In this document: one piece after another, positions 42,093 through 50,708 of the stretch
Layout: each line of letters begins with the position of its first letter
Position numbering within the stretch: the first letter of the stretch is position 1
Source: an uncultured Gammaproteobacteria bacterium
GTDB taxonomy: Bacteria; Pseudomonadota; Gammaproteobacteria; Chromatiales; Chromatiaceae
Direction: 5' to 3'
NCBI GenBank assembly: GCA_937926265.1
Contig: CALAZS010000043.1
Coordinates: 1 to 60,994 of the forward strand
DNA length: 60,994 bases
Notes under the pieces: model-generated
The model's input: the letters and a program-made list of their open reading frames with translations, nothing else
Databases searched by the model: none
Told to the model about the DNA's origin: nothing
Translations under genes and position numbers: made by a program

Positions 42093-44678
42093 TTAAGAAA
42101 TTTCGGAGATCATAGCCTTAGCATCCTGCTTCTGCGCATCACTACCTTCCTCGAGAACCTCCTCAAGAATACCCTTGGCACCTTCTTTATCGCCCATTTC
42201 AATGTAGGCACGCGCCAGGTCAAGTTTGGTGGAAACATCATCAAGTTCACTCATTTCACCAAAGCTTTCCAGGTCTTCATCCGGCAGCATCAAATCATCT
42301 TCTGAAGGCAGCGTCGCTTCTTCACCCATACCGACATCTGAAGCATCCAAGTCATCAATGTCGAAGTTTTCGAGTTCAGCGGCTAATTCCTCAATAGCCT
42401 CTTCTTCATCTGTTGCTGAAGTTGAAGTGGTTTCCAGATCCACATCAGGTAGCGGTATAGTGTCTTCTGAAGCACCTTCCAGCTCTGCTTCTGCCGTAGG
42501 TGTCGCATCAGGCACATTAAACTCAGGCAATTCAGGTTCAGCCTGTTCTGTATCCACTTCCAGGTTTAGTTCTTCAAGATCTTCCGAGGGCGCATTCAAA
42601 TCGGCAACAGAAGCATCCGTATCGTCATTAAGCTGTGATTCGAGCTCACTTAATGCCATATCCAGGTCATCAGTTACATCCTGGCTTGGTACTTCAGCTG
42701 CATCAGCAAACAGAGCGTTTTCAGGATCAAGCTCGACACCCATTAGTTTGGCACGGTTCCAAGCATCAGGATCGGCTTCTTCAGCACCGGCATCATGCAT
42801 TTGACCGGCCAGTTCCGAGAATTTCTCTGCGTCCTTATTGGAATAGTAGATTTCCAGCAGTTTATGCTGGTATGGGACTTTGCCGGGTTCAGCTTCAAGA
42901 GCCTGAAGAACCATTTCTTCGGCCTGGTCAAAGCGTCCGTAAGCAATGTAAACATCAGCCTCTGAGAGTGGGTCAACCTCGCCTGTTTCCTGGTTATCCA
43001 GATCTTCCAGATCGGCAGGAGTGAATTCACTCAGGAATGAACTTTCGTCTTCAGCCGATTCAGCAGCAGCGGCCGCAGGTGCTGCAGCAGTTTCAGTCGG
43101 TTTTGCCTTCTTTGAACCAGAGGCATCAGGCTTGGCATCCATGCTGACATCATCACGTTTTTTACTACGGCTGATTGCAGCCCAGATTAATGCCAGCAAG
43201 ACCACGAGCACAGCTACCGCAATACCCATCATAGTGGCACTGCCGGTTATCATCTCAACAATACCTGGTTCCTTCGCTGGCGCTGGCTTGGCTTCAGGTT
43301 CCGGTTCAGCAACAGCGGCAGGCGCAACTTCAACTGGTGGTTCAGCTTGTGCTGATTCGGCTTCCACTGGTTCAGACACTGGTTCAGACACTGGCTCAGC
43401 CATTGATTCAGCTTCAGTGGATTGCTCTTCAGCTGTTTCTTCTGGGGTTCCTTCTGCGCCAACCACATCCACAGCGGCCTCATCCACAGGAGTCTCATCC
43501 ATTGGAGCTTCATCTACCTGAGTATCTTCTACTAGAGCCTCTTCAGCAGGAACATCAACCATGACATCGGTGTCATTAGCTGCCTGAAGTTTGGCTAACT
43601 GTTCATCTTTTAATTCAAGCAGACGCTTCATGTCAGCAAGCTGAGCTTGCATAACTTCCATTTGCGAGCGCATTTCATCTGCTTCGCTCTGTGAAGTTAC
43701 CAGGTTCTCCTGGGCAGCGATCAATTGCTGTTTTACTTCCTCAGCATCACCCTCACCTTCACTACCTAAAGCAACATCACTGCCACTTAGTCGAAGAACG
43801 GCAGAATCATCAGACTGCATACCGCTGTCCAGAGCTTTCGGCATATCTTCTTGTGTTTCAGCCGTAGTTTCTATTGCAGCGGGGGCTGGTTTTGCTGCAG
43901 ACATATTGCCATCTTTCCAATCCTGGTACTGGCGATTCGCGATATCGTTGGCCTGTTGTCTTGTCAGTGATTTAGCCTGCTCTTCAGAAGGCATTCTCAA
44001 GATGCTGCCGGCTTTGAGAGTGTTGATATTGTAATTGGAAAATGCTTCCGGGTTTTCATCCAGAATAGCCAGCATCATTTGATTAACTGAAACACTACCG
44101 GGTTTATGTGTGTTGGCAATATTCCAGAGAGTCTCGTTGTTTTGTACCGGTCCGTATTCACCCGAATCAGAAAGCGTGCCTCTGGCAGGCGTAGTACGCG
44201 CTGTTGTTGTGGTAGAGGCTGGACTTGAAACCTGGCTGGAAGTCGCTGTTGGTGTCGAAACCCGGGAAGATTTTCTTCCGGTAGTCAAAGGTGGATCAAG
44301 CAGAACCGTAAACTCTCTGACCATCCGGCCTTTAGGCCAGTCGATTTCAACCAGAAAATTAAGATAAGGTTCACGAATCAGCTGCTTACTGAAAACCTCA
44401 ATAATTGCTTCACCATTGGGTTTCCTGAAAGTCTTGAACTTCAGGTATGACAATGTGAATGGTCGATCAATACCGGCACGCTTGAATACCTCGGGTGGTG
44501 CCAGACTGACTTTAACGCCGTCCAGTTCACCCTGTGGAACTGAAAGCAATTGAATTTCACCATCAAAAGGTTCATTCAACGCTGAACGGGCTGTAATTTT
44601 ACCAAGACCAATTGCATGGGCCTGAAACGGTGCAATTGCCAGAGCAATTGCCATTGCCAATGGAAGTTTGCGAAGCAT
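42093..44678 (-). CDS. fimV: FimV-like polar hub protein
   Basis: 861 residues: signal peptide (AMAIALAIAPFQAHAIG), the FimV N-terminal domain (LGKITARSALNEPFDGEIQL), a LysM-like peptidoglycan-binding region (NNETLWNIANTHKPGSVSVN, about 180-235), a coiled coil (about 315-370), an acidic repeat stretch rich in Glu/Pro/Val (about 375-480), one span (MMGIAVAVLVVLLALIWAAI), and an acidic cytoplasmic part ending in the conserved TPR-like FimV C-terminus (LDLARAYIEMGDKEGAKGIL). In Pseudomonas FimV organises polar type IV pili and cAMP signalling. Order asd-fimV-truA is conserved. Confidence 0.92.
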   Translation of the reverse strand: MLRKLPLAMAIALAIAPFQAHAIGLGKITARSALNEPFDGEIQLLSVPQGELDGVKVSLAPPEVFKRAGIDRPFTLSYLKFKTFRKPNGEAIIEVFSKQLIREPYLNFLVEIDWPKGRMVREFTVLLDPPLTTGRKSSRVSTPTATSSQVSSPASTTTTARTTPARGTLSDSGEYGPVQNNETLWNIANTHKPGSVSVNQMMLAILDENPEAFSNYNINTLKAGSILRMPSEEQAKSLTRQQANDIANRQYQDWKDGNMSAAKPAPAAIETTAETQEDMPKALDSGMQSDDSAVLRLSGSDVALGSEGEGDAEEVKQQLIAAQENLVTSQSEADEMRSQMEVMQAQLADMKRLLELKDEQLAKLQAANDTDVMVDVPAEEALVEDTQVDEAPMDETPVDEAAVDVVGAEGTPEETAEEQSTEAESMAEPVSEPVSEPVEAESAQAEPPVEVAPAAVAEPEPEAKPAPAKEPGIVEMITGSATMMGIAVAVLVVLLALIWAAISRSKKRDDVSMDAKPDASGSKKAKPTETAAAPAAAAAESAEDESSFLSEFTPADLEDLDNQETGEVDPLSEADVYIAYGRFDQAEEMVLQALEAEPGKVPYQHKLLEIYYSNKDAEKFSELAGQMHDAGAEEADPDAWNRAKLMGVELDPENALFADAAEVPSQDVTDDLDMALSELESQLNDDTDASVADLNAPSEDLEELNLEVDTEQAEPELPEFNVPDATPTAEAELEGASEDTIPLPDVDLETTSTSATDEEEAIEELAAELENFDIDDLDASDVGMGEEATLPSEDDLMLPDEDLESFGEMSELDDVSTKLDLARAYIEMGDKEGAKGILEEVLEEGSDAQKQDAKAMISEIS

Positions 44679-44926
44679 CTCCCCTCCTAGCTCGCAGAAG
44701 ACTGAATTGTTTTATTAATCAGGTTCGTCCCTAAAATCATGCTTCAGGAAAAATGTATGATAAAAAACCTTAAGAAAACGTTTATAAACACAAGCTAACT
44801 ATAGCTCACCGAAGGTTTTTTACCAATCCTGAAAACACATAAAATATAACGATTAACTATAATTTTGTCATTATGTGACTCACTTAACGGCAGCCACTGA
44901 TAAGACTTTAACGATTATTACATAAA

Positions 44927-46060
44927 TTATCTTTCCAGGAGTATTTTTAACATGCGTCTTAGTGGCTCGGCAGCTCCCCACAGAAGCTGGTCACCCACTG
45001 TAAACGCATTCAAATATTCATTGCCCAGGTTCATTTTACGTAAACGCCCGACAGGAACTGTCAGGGTTCCGGTTATGGCCGCAGGAGATAACTCTTTTAC
45101 TGTTGTTTCACGATCATTCGGAATAACCTTCGACCAATCGTTAGCCTCGTCCAGCATCTGTTCAATTTCATCGATGGGAACATCTTTTTTCAGTTTGATT
45201 GTCAGTGCCTGGCTATGACAGCGCATTGAGCCAATTCGAACACAGGTACCATCGATTGGAATTATGTTGTCAGAACGCCCCAGAATCTTGTTGGTTTCAG
45301 AGACGGCTTTCCACTCTTCCTTGCTCTGTCCGTTTTCCAGCGCAACATCTATCCAGGGAATCAGGCTGCCAGCCAACGGCACACCGAAGTTGTCAACCGG
45401 AAAACCTGATGATCTCATGTCATCTGTTACCACCTGGTCGATATCAAGTATTGCCGAGGACGGATTTTCCAACAGGTTACTGGAAGCATCACGAAGATGC
45501 CCCATCTGGTTTAATAATTCCCGCATATTGCGGGCACCGGCACCCGAGGCTGCCTGGTAAGTCATGGCAGACATCCATTCAACCAGGTCGTGTTTAAACA
45601 AACCACCCAGGCCCATCAACATGAGGCTAACAGTACAGTTACCACCGATAAAATCTTTTTTGTCAGCATCGAGCGCCTGTTCGATAACGTCCAGGTTCAC
45701 CGGATCAAGAATAATGGTACTGTCTTCGGCCATGCGAAGAGCTGAAGCTGCATCAATCCAGTACCCCTGCCATCCATTGTTTCTGAGCTTTTCAAAAACC
45801 GCCTTGGTGTAATCGCCACCCTGACAGGTAACAATCGCGTCCATTTTGGACAGTTCATCGATGTCCATCGCATCAATCAATGGCGGAATTGTTTTACCCC
45901 CGACCTGATCAGGTGAAGGACCTGCCTGACCTACCTGCGATGTTGTGAAGAAGACCGGCTCTTCGATACCTGCAAAATCATTTTCTTCCCGCATGCGGTC
46001 CATAAGCACGGAACCAACCATGCCACGCCAGCCAACAAAACCAACTTTATTCATTTCCAT
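44927..46060 (-). CDS. asd: Aspartate-semialdehyde dehydrogenase
   Basis: A 377-residue enzyme with NADP loop VGFVGWRGMVGS, catalytic Cys in FIGGNCTVSLMLMGL and substrate-binding His in MRCHSQAL. It makes aspartate semialdehyde for lysine, threonine, methionine and diaminopimelate. The length and sequence are of the gammaproteobacterial type. The start taken is ATG 46060 (AAAGAG upstream); ATG 46054 is equally typical of the family. Confidence 0.97.
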   Translation of the reverse strand: MEMNKVGFVGWRGMVGSVLMDRMREENDFAGIEEPVFFTTSQVGQAGPSPDQVGGKTIPPLIDAMDIDELSKMDAIVTCQGGDYTKAVFEKLRNNGWQGYWIDAASALRMAEDSTIILDPVNLDVIEQALDADKKDFIGGNCTVSLMLMGLGGLFKHDLVEWMSAMTYQAASGAGARNMRELLNQMGHLRDASSNLLENPSSAILDIDQVVTDDMRSSGFPVDNFGVPLAGSLIPWIDVALENGQSKEEWKAVSETNKILGRSDNIIPIDGTCVRIGSMRCHSQALTIKLKKDVPIDEIEQMLDEANDWSKVIPNDRETTVKELSPAAITGTLTVPVGRLRKMNLGNEYLNAFTVGDQLLWGAAEPLRRMLKILLER

Positions 46061-46177
46061 TTTTTACTCTTTAATTTGGAGGCAGTGATTAATCATTTCG
46101 CCAAGACGCCGTTTGAAATAATCAATCAATGCCTCTCCAGGTTTCTCAAATCATAAATCACAATTTAAAGTGTACTT

Positions 46178-47254
46178 CTATAGAGCAGCTACTACAGCAT
46201 CACCCATAGCTTCCGTGCCCACTTCCTTCATTCCCTCAGACATAATGTCCGGCGTTCTCAAACCATCATCAAGCACCTTGTTAACCGCACCCTCAATCAG
46301 CTCGGCCATTTTTGGCTCATCAAGGCTGTAACGCAACATCATTGCCACAGATAAAATTGTTGCCAACGGATTTGCGACTCCCTGGCCGGCAATATCCGGT
46401 GCTGAGCCGTGAATGGGCTCGTACATGCCTTTGCTGTCAGCATCCAGAGAAGCTGAAGGCAGCATACCAATTGAGCCGGTTAACATGGCCGCACAATCTG
46501 AAAGAATATCACCGAACATGTTGGTAGTTACCATCACATCAAATTGTTTGGGTGCCTTAACCAGCTGCATGGCGGCATTGTCTACATACATGTGAGACAG
46601 CTCAACATCGGCATAGTCTTTTTCGAAAACATCGGTTGTAACTTCACGCCACAGCTCCGTACATTCAAGAACATTTGCCTTATCCACTGAACAGACACGA
46701 CTGTCACGTTTGCGGGCAATATCACCGGCAACACGGGCAATGCGTTCAATTTCAGGCTCTGAATAAACAAGTGTGTTAAAACCCTGCTTTACGCCACCAT
46801 CAAGTTCGCGAATACCCCTGGGCTGACCAAAATAAATACCACCGGTCAGTTCCCTGACAATCATAATATCCAGCCCGGAAACCACTTCAGGTTTAAGCGT
46901 TGATGCACTCGCAAGCTGCGGATACAGGATCGCCGGGCGCAGATTGGCAAAAAGCTCCAATTCAGAACGAAGTCCCAGTAATCCTTTTTCAGGCCTTACG
47001 GAAATATCCAGGGATTCCCACTTGGTTCCTCCCACGGCGCCAAGCAAAATCGCATCAGCCTCTTTAGCCAGGTCCAGAGTGGCATCCGGTAACGGGTGCC
47101 CGGCCGCATCATAAGCTGCTCCACCAACCAGGGCCTCGTCCATTTCTACATCAAGTCCATGGTTATCACGCAGCACCGCCAGCACTTTGACTGCCTCGGT
47201 TACAATCTCGGGACCAATACCATCACCGGGTAAAATTAAAATATTTTTACTCAT
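46178..47254 (-). CDS. leuB: 3-isopropylmalate dehydrogenase
   Basis: A 358-residue NAD-dependent beta-decarboxylating dehydrogenase with ILPGDGIGPEIV at the N-terminus, RELTGGIYFGQPRG, the substrate Arg/Tyr/Lys set and the metal Asp in NMFGDILSDCAAML, and HGSAPDIAGQGVANP for NAD binding. It is the third step of leucine synthesis. The leader contains an imperfect tandem 14-mer (47264-47291). Confidence 0.97.
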   Translation of the reverse strand: MSKNILILPGDGIGPEIVTEAVKVLAVLRDNHGLDVEMDEALVGGAAYDAAGHPLPDATLDLAKEADAILLGAVGGTKWESLDISVRPEKGLLGLRSELELFANLRPAILYPQLASASTLKPEVVSGLDIMIVRELTGGIYFGQPRGIRELDGGVKQGFNTLVYSEPEIERIARVAGDIARKRDSRVCSVDKANVLECTELWREVTTDVFEKDYADVELSHMYVDNAAMQLVKAPKQFDVMVTTNMFGDILSDCAAMLTGSIGMLPSASLDADSKGMYEPIHGSAPDIAGQGVANPLATILSVAMMLRYSLDEPKMAELIEGAVNKVLDDGLRTPDIMSEGMKEVGTEAMGDAVVAAL

Positions 47255-47263
47255 TTGAAATAC

Positions 47264-47291
47264 TCAATAGTTTGAAGTCTATAGTTTGAAA
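47264..47291 (-). repeat. Imperfect tandem 14-mer in the leuD-leuB gap
   Basis: TCAATAGTTTGAAG is followed directly by TCTATAGTTTGAAA (12 of 14 identical, plus-strand reading). It fills part of the 61-base leuD-leuB gap, about 10 bases upstream of the leuB start codon. Confidence 0.6.
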
Positions 47292-47315
47292 ATTTGTGGC
47301 TCTGCCTTTTACAAC

Positions 47316-47951
47316 CTAGGCAAAAATCCAGGGTTCTGACTGTTTACGCTTTTCCTCGTAAGCCCTGATATCTTCGACATGCTGAAGAGTCAGCCCAATA
47401 TCATCAAGCCCTTCGATGAGACAATGTTTTCTGAAAGGATCGACATCGAAATCAACAACTTTGTCAGCATAGGTCAATTGCTGCTTTTGCAAATCCACTG
47501 ACAGGTTCAATGCCTGTTCCGCTGTGGCATGCTCAAACAAATCATCTACAATTTTCTCTTCTAAAACAATGGGTAATAAACCATTTTTAAAGCAATTATT
47601 AAAGAAAATGTCTGCGAAACTTGGCGCAATAATCACCTTGAAACCATAATCTTCGAGCGCCCATGGTGCGTGTTCGCGCGATGAACCACAACCAAAATTC
47701 TCTCTCGCCAAAAGCACCTTGGCATTTTTATAGCGCGGGTCATTTAAAACAAAATCAGGATTTAACGGCCGTTGGCTGTTATCCATACCCGGCTCACCAT
47801 GGTCAAGATATCGCCACTCATCAAAAAGGTTTGGCCCGAAACCTGAACGCTTGATCGATTTTAGAAACTGTTTCGGGATAATCGCATCGGTATCAACATT
47901 TGATCGGTCAAGCGGACAGACCAAACCGGTAAAGGAAACAAATTTTTCCAT
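47316..47951 (-). CDS. leuD: 3-isopropylmalate dehydratase small subunit
   Basis: A 211-residue swivelling domain subunit with LDRSNVDTDAIIPKQFLKS and the substrate-contact loop NFGCGSSREHAPWAL. With LeuC it isomerises 2- to 3-isopropylmalate. It lies 5 bases after leuC, in the usual leuCDB order. Confidence 0.97.
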   Translation of the reverse strand: MEKFVSFTGLVCPLDRSNVDTDAIIPKQFLKSIKRSGFGPNLFDEWRYLDHGEPGMDNSQRPLNPDFVLNDPRYKNAKVLLARENFGCGSSREHAPWALEDYGFKVIIAPSFADIFFNNCFKNGLLPIVLEEKIVDDLFEHATAEQALNLSVDLQKQQLTYADKVVDFDVDPFRKHCLIEGLDDIGLTLQHVEDIRAYEEKRKQSEPWIFA

Positions 47952-47956
47952 CTGAC

Positions 47957-49360
47957 TTATAACTCCCGGATATCTGAAAAATGGCCGGCAACCGCGGCAG
48001 CAGCAGCCATCGCAGGACTTACCAGGTGAGTTCTGCCACCCTGGCCCTGTCGGCCTTCAAAATTACGATTTGAAGTGGAAGCACAGCGCTCACCTGCCTC
48101 AAGCCGGTCGGCATTCATTGCCAGGCACATTGAACATCCCGGGTCACGCCACTCAAAACCGGCATCCAGAAATATCTGATCCAAACCCTCTGTTTCCGCC
48201 TGTTGCTTAACCAATCCGGAACCGGGAACAACCATCGCCAGTTTGACATTATCAGCAACCTTCTGACCTTTAACCACTGCAGCAGCAGCGCGCATATCTT
48301 CGATGCGTGAATTGGTGCATGAACCAATGAAAACCTTATCGACAGCAATGTCCCTGATATCGGTGCCGGCGGTAAGCCCCATGTATTCCAGGGCTCTGCG
48401 CATACCATCAGCCTTAACAGGATCAGGTTCATTTGCCGGATCCGGGACCTTGTCTTCAATCGAGGCAACCATTTCCGGCGATGTCCCCCAGGTCACCTGT
48501 GGTTTAATTTCCGAGGCATCAAGCTCAACGATTTTATCAAATGCAGCACCCTCATCAGAATGCAGCTCGTTCCAGTAAGCAGCCGCCTTATCGAACATTT
48601 CACCCTGAGGCGCGTATGGTCTGCCTTTGACAAACTCGATGGTTTTATCATCAACAGCTACAAAACCGGCACGGGCGCCAGCTTCAATTGCCATGTTACA
48701 GACAGTCATTCTGCCTTCAATGGATAAATCCCGGATTGCCTCTCCGGCGAACTCTATTGCATAGCCGGTTCCGCCTGCGGTGCCAATTTTTCCAATGATC
48801 GCCAAAACGATGTCTTTGGCCGTAACACCCTGATTAACAGGGCCGTTAACAAGAATTTGCATGGCTCGGGATTTTTTCTGGATCAGGCATTGAGTCGCCA
48901 AAACATGCTCGACTTCCGAAGTTCCGATGCCAAAGGCCAGTGCCCCAAAAGCCCCGTGAGTGGCAGTATGCGAGTCACCACAAACAACCGTCATGCCTGG
49001 TAAAGTCGCGCCCTGCTCCGGCCCGACAACATGCACAATCCCCTGACGGATATCGGCCATATCAAATTCAGTAATACCGAAATCACGACAGTTCTGATCA
49101 AGCGTATCCACCTGGATTTTTGAAACCGGGTCGGCAATACCTTTTTGCCTGTCAGTGGTCGGAACATTATGATCCGGAGTGGCCAGGTTGGCAGAAATTC
49201 GCCAGGGTTTTCTATCAGCAATACGCAAGCCTTCAAAGGCCTGCGGAGAAGTCACTTCATGCACCAGGTGCCTGTCAATATAGATAAGGCATGTGCCATC
49301 ATCCTCTTCACGGACTACATGTGCATCCCAAAGCTTGTCATATAAGGTTCTGGCCGACAT
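47957..49360 (-). CDS. leuC: 3-isopropylmalate dehydratase large subunit
   Basis: A 467-residue aconitase-family subunit. The three iron-sulfur cysteines are in FIGSCTNSRIEDM and WRDPGCSMCLAMN; VVCGDSHTATHGAFG is also present. It is the first gene of leuCDB-asd. A credible sigma70 promoter lies just upstream. No leader peptide with leucine codons is evident in the 74 bases before the start. Confidence 0.97.
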   Translation of the reverse strand: MSARTLYDKLWDAHVVREEDDGTCLIYIDRHLVHEVTSPQAFEGLRIADRKPWRISANLATPDHNVPTTDRQKGIADPVSKIQVDTLDQNCRDFGITEFDMADIRQGIVHVVGPEQGATLPGMTVVCGDSHTATHGAFGALAFGIGTSEVEHVLATQCLIQKKSRAMQILVNGPVNQGVTAKDIVLAIIGKIGTAGGTGYAIEFAGEAIRDLSIEGRMTVCNMAIEAGARAGFVAVDDKTIEFVKGRPYAPQGEMFDKAAAYWNELHSDEGAAFDKIVELDASEIKPQVTWGTSPEMVASIEDKVPDPANEPDPVKADGMRRALEYMGLTAGTDIRDIAVDKVFIGSCTNSRIEDMRAAAAVVKGQKVADNVKLAMVVPGSGLVKQQAETEGLDQIFLDAGFEWRDPGCSMCLAMNADRLEAGERCASTSNRNFEGRQGQGGRTHLVSPAMAAAAAVAGHFSDIREL

Positions 49361-49397
49361 TTATACCTCTAAAACCTGATTAATCTGCAAACATGCA

Positions 49398-49426
49398 AAG
49401 ATAACCAATCAGGCCCTATATGACAA
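49398..49426 (-). promoter_or_regulatory. Sigma70-type promoter for leuCDB-asd
   Basis: On the minus strand, TTGTCA (49421-49426) is separated by 17 bases from TATCTT (49398-49403), matching the -35 and -10 boxes at 5 and 4 of 6 positions with ideal spacing. It lies between the sixA-like stop and the leuC start, giving a leader of about 30 bases. Confidence 0.5.
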
Positions 49427-49434
49427 ATTGATTA

Positions 49435-49962
49435 TTACAGTTCGCGCCCCCTGATGAGATCTTTAAACCGGCCTTTCTCAGCACGAACCCGGTCCCAGGG
49501 AAATGGGAACTTGACGATGGCCAGCGTTCCCGTAGTCAGGAGCTTCCAGTCTTTGTAATAAGTCTTTGGCACTTCGGCCAGGTGCAGCAACAACTCTTCG
49601 AGGCAGGGATTGTGGCCAACAATAACAGGACACTGAATGTTCTCCGGCAGATCAGCTATCAGGGTCAGCATTTTCTCCAGGCCGCTTTCATAAATTCTGT
49701 CGTCAATTTCTGGCTTTAAACCATCGATCATCTCGGCAACAATCTTGGCAGTAGAAATTGCCCGCCTTGCCGGAGAGGAAAGAATCAGATCAGGATTGAG
49801 ACTGCGGTTATTGTTAATCCAGTAACCTATTTTTCCTGCAGCTACCACGCCACGTTTCTTCAGGGGCCTGTCGAAATCATCGACGTTTTTGCTCCAGTCA
49901 GACTTTCCATGCCGCAGGATTAAAATCTTTCGATGTTTGTAATCTACGGCACTCATCATCAT
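49435..49962 (-). CDS. sixA: SixA-like histidine phosphatase
   Basis: A 175-residue phosphoglycerate-mutase-fold protein with the RHG motif in ILRHGKSDW, the second Arg in LSSPARRAISTA and the later His in VIVGHNPCLEELL. SixA proteins dephosphorylate phosphohistidine in signalling or PTS proteins. Three ATG codons occur in a row at the start; the second or third fits the CAGG ribosome site best. A 14-base direct repeat (ATTTACCTGATTAA) lies in the leader. Confidence 0.85.
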   Translation of the reverse strand: MMMSAVDYKHRKILILRHGKSDWSKNVDDFDRPLKKRGVVAAGKIGYWINNNRSLNPDLILSSPARRAISTAKIVAEMIDGLKPEIDDRIYESGLEKMLTLIADLPENIQCPVIVGHNPCLEELLLHLAEVPKTYYKDWKLLTTGTLAIVKFPFPWDRVRAEKGRFKDLIRGREL

Positions 49963-49993
49963 TTACCTGATTAAATGGGATTTACCTGATTAA
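49961..49993 (-). repeat. 14-base direct repeat upstream of the sixA-like gene
   Basis: ATTTACCTGATTAA occurs at 49961-49974 (running into the start codons) and again at 49980-49993, a period of 19 bases. On the minus strand each copy supplies a CAGGT that could act as a ribosome site. Confidence 0.7.
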
Positions 49994-50000
49994 CCAGCAT

Positions 50001-50561
50001 TTAACGGGACTTACCGGAAAGGGCCGGCCAGGCGGCCTGGATATAAACCATCATCGACCAGAGAGTCAGCACAACAGCCATGTAAAGCAGCACGTAACCT
50101 ATCGTGTAGACTGGCATCCCGAGCACATCATCACGATAAATCATCAAAACCAGTGCCAGCATTTGCGTGGCCGTTTTAAATTTCCCAATCACAGAGACGG
50201 CAACCTGGGCCCTGGCACCAAGTTCTGCCATCCACTCGCGTAAGGCTGAAATTGTAATTTCCCGGCCAATGATAACGACAGCAGGAATAACCATGAGTAT
50301 GGAGGGGTCTGCCTGTACCAGCACCACCAGGGCTGCAGCCACCATAAGCTTGTCAGCAACAGGGTCAAGAAAAGCCCCCAGGGGAGAAGTCTGCTGCCAT
50401 TTCCGGGCAAGAAAACCGTCCAGCCAGTCAGTAACTGCAGCCAAGGCAAACAAAAACGCGCTGAGTTGATTGGCCCATTCAACCGGCAGGTAAAAGCTGC
50501 CAATGAAAAATGGAATCAGCGCAATTCTCAATAAGGTCAGAATGTTGGGTACTGTAAACAA
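50001..50561 (-). CDS. pgsA: CDP-diacylglycerol-glycerol-3-phosphate 3-phosphatidyltransferase
   Basis: A 186-residue membrane enzyme with several spans and the CDP-alcohol phosphotransferase motif in TDWLDGFLARKWQQTSPLGAFLDPVADK (Asp-Gly-x2-Ala-Arg-x8-Gly-x3-Asp-x3-Asp). It makes phosphatidylglycerol phosphate at the inner membrane. It follows uvrC, as in many gammaproteobacteria, with a 147-base gap holding nothing recognisable. Confidence 0.96.
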   Translation of the reverse strand: MFTVPNILTLLRIALIPFFIGSFYLPVEWANQLSAFLFALAAVTDWLDGFLARKWQQTSPLGAFLDPVADKLMVAAALVVLVQADPSILMVIPAVVIIGREITISALREWMAELGARAQVAVSVIGKFKTATQMLALVLMIYRDDVLGMPVYTIGYVLLYMAVVLTLWSMMVYIQAAWPALSGKSR

Positions 50562-50708
50562 AATGGATCGGCAATTGGCTGAAATATGAGAACAATACTA
50601 AGCGTTCCAAATTTCAATGTAAAAGATTACAGCCAGAAACTCTTTTGAAATTGCCAAAAATTAATTTGATATTAATTGGGAATTACCTGGAAATTAACTG
50701 TTGGCCGG

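Noticed and set aside
42226..43521. Long Ser/Ala-rich open frames on the plus strand opposite fimV
   Set aside because: They are mirror images of the acidic low-complexity part of fimV; no ribosome site and no recognisable fold.
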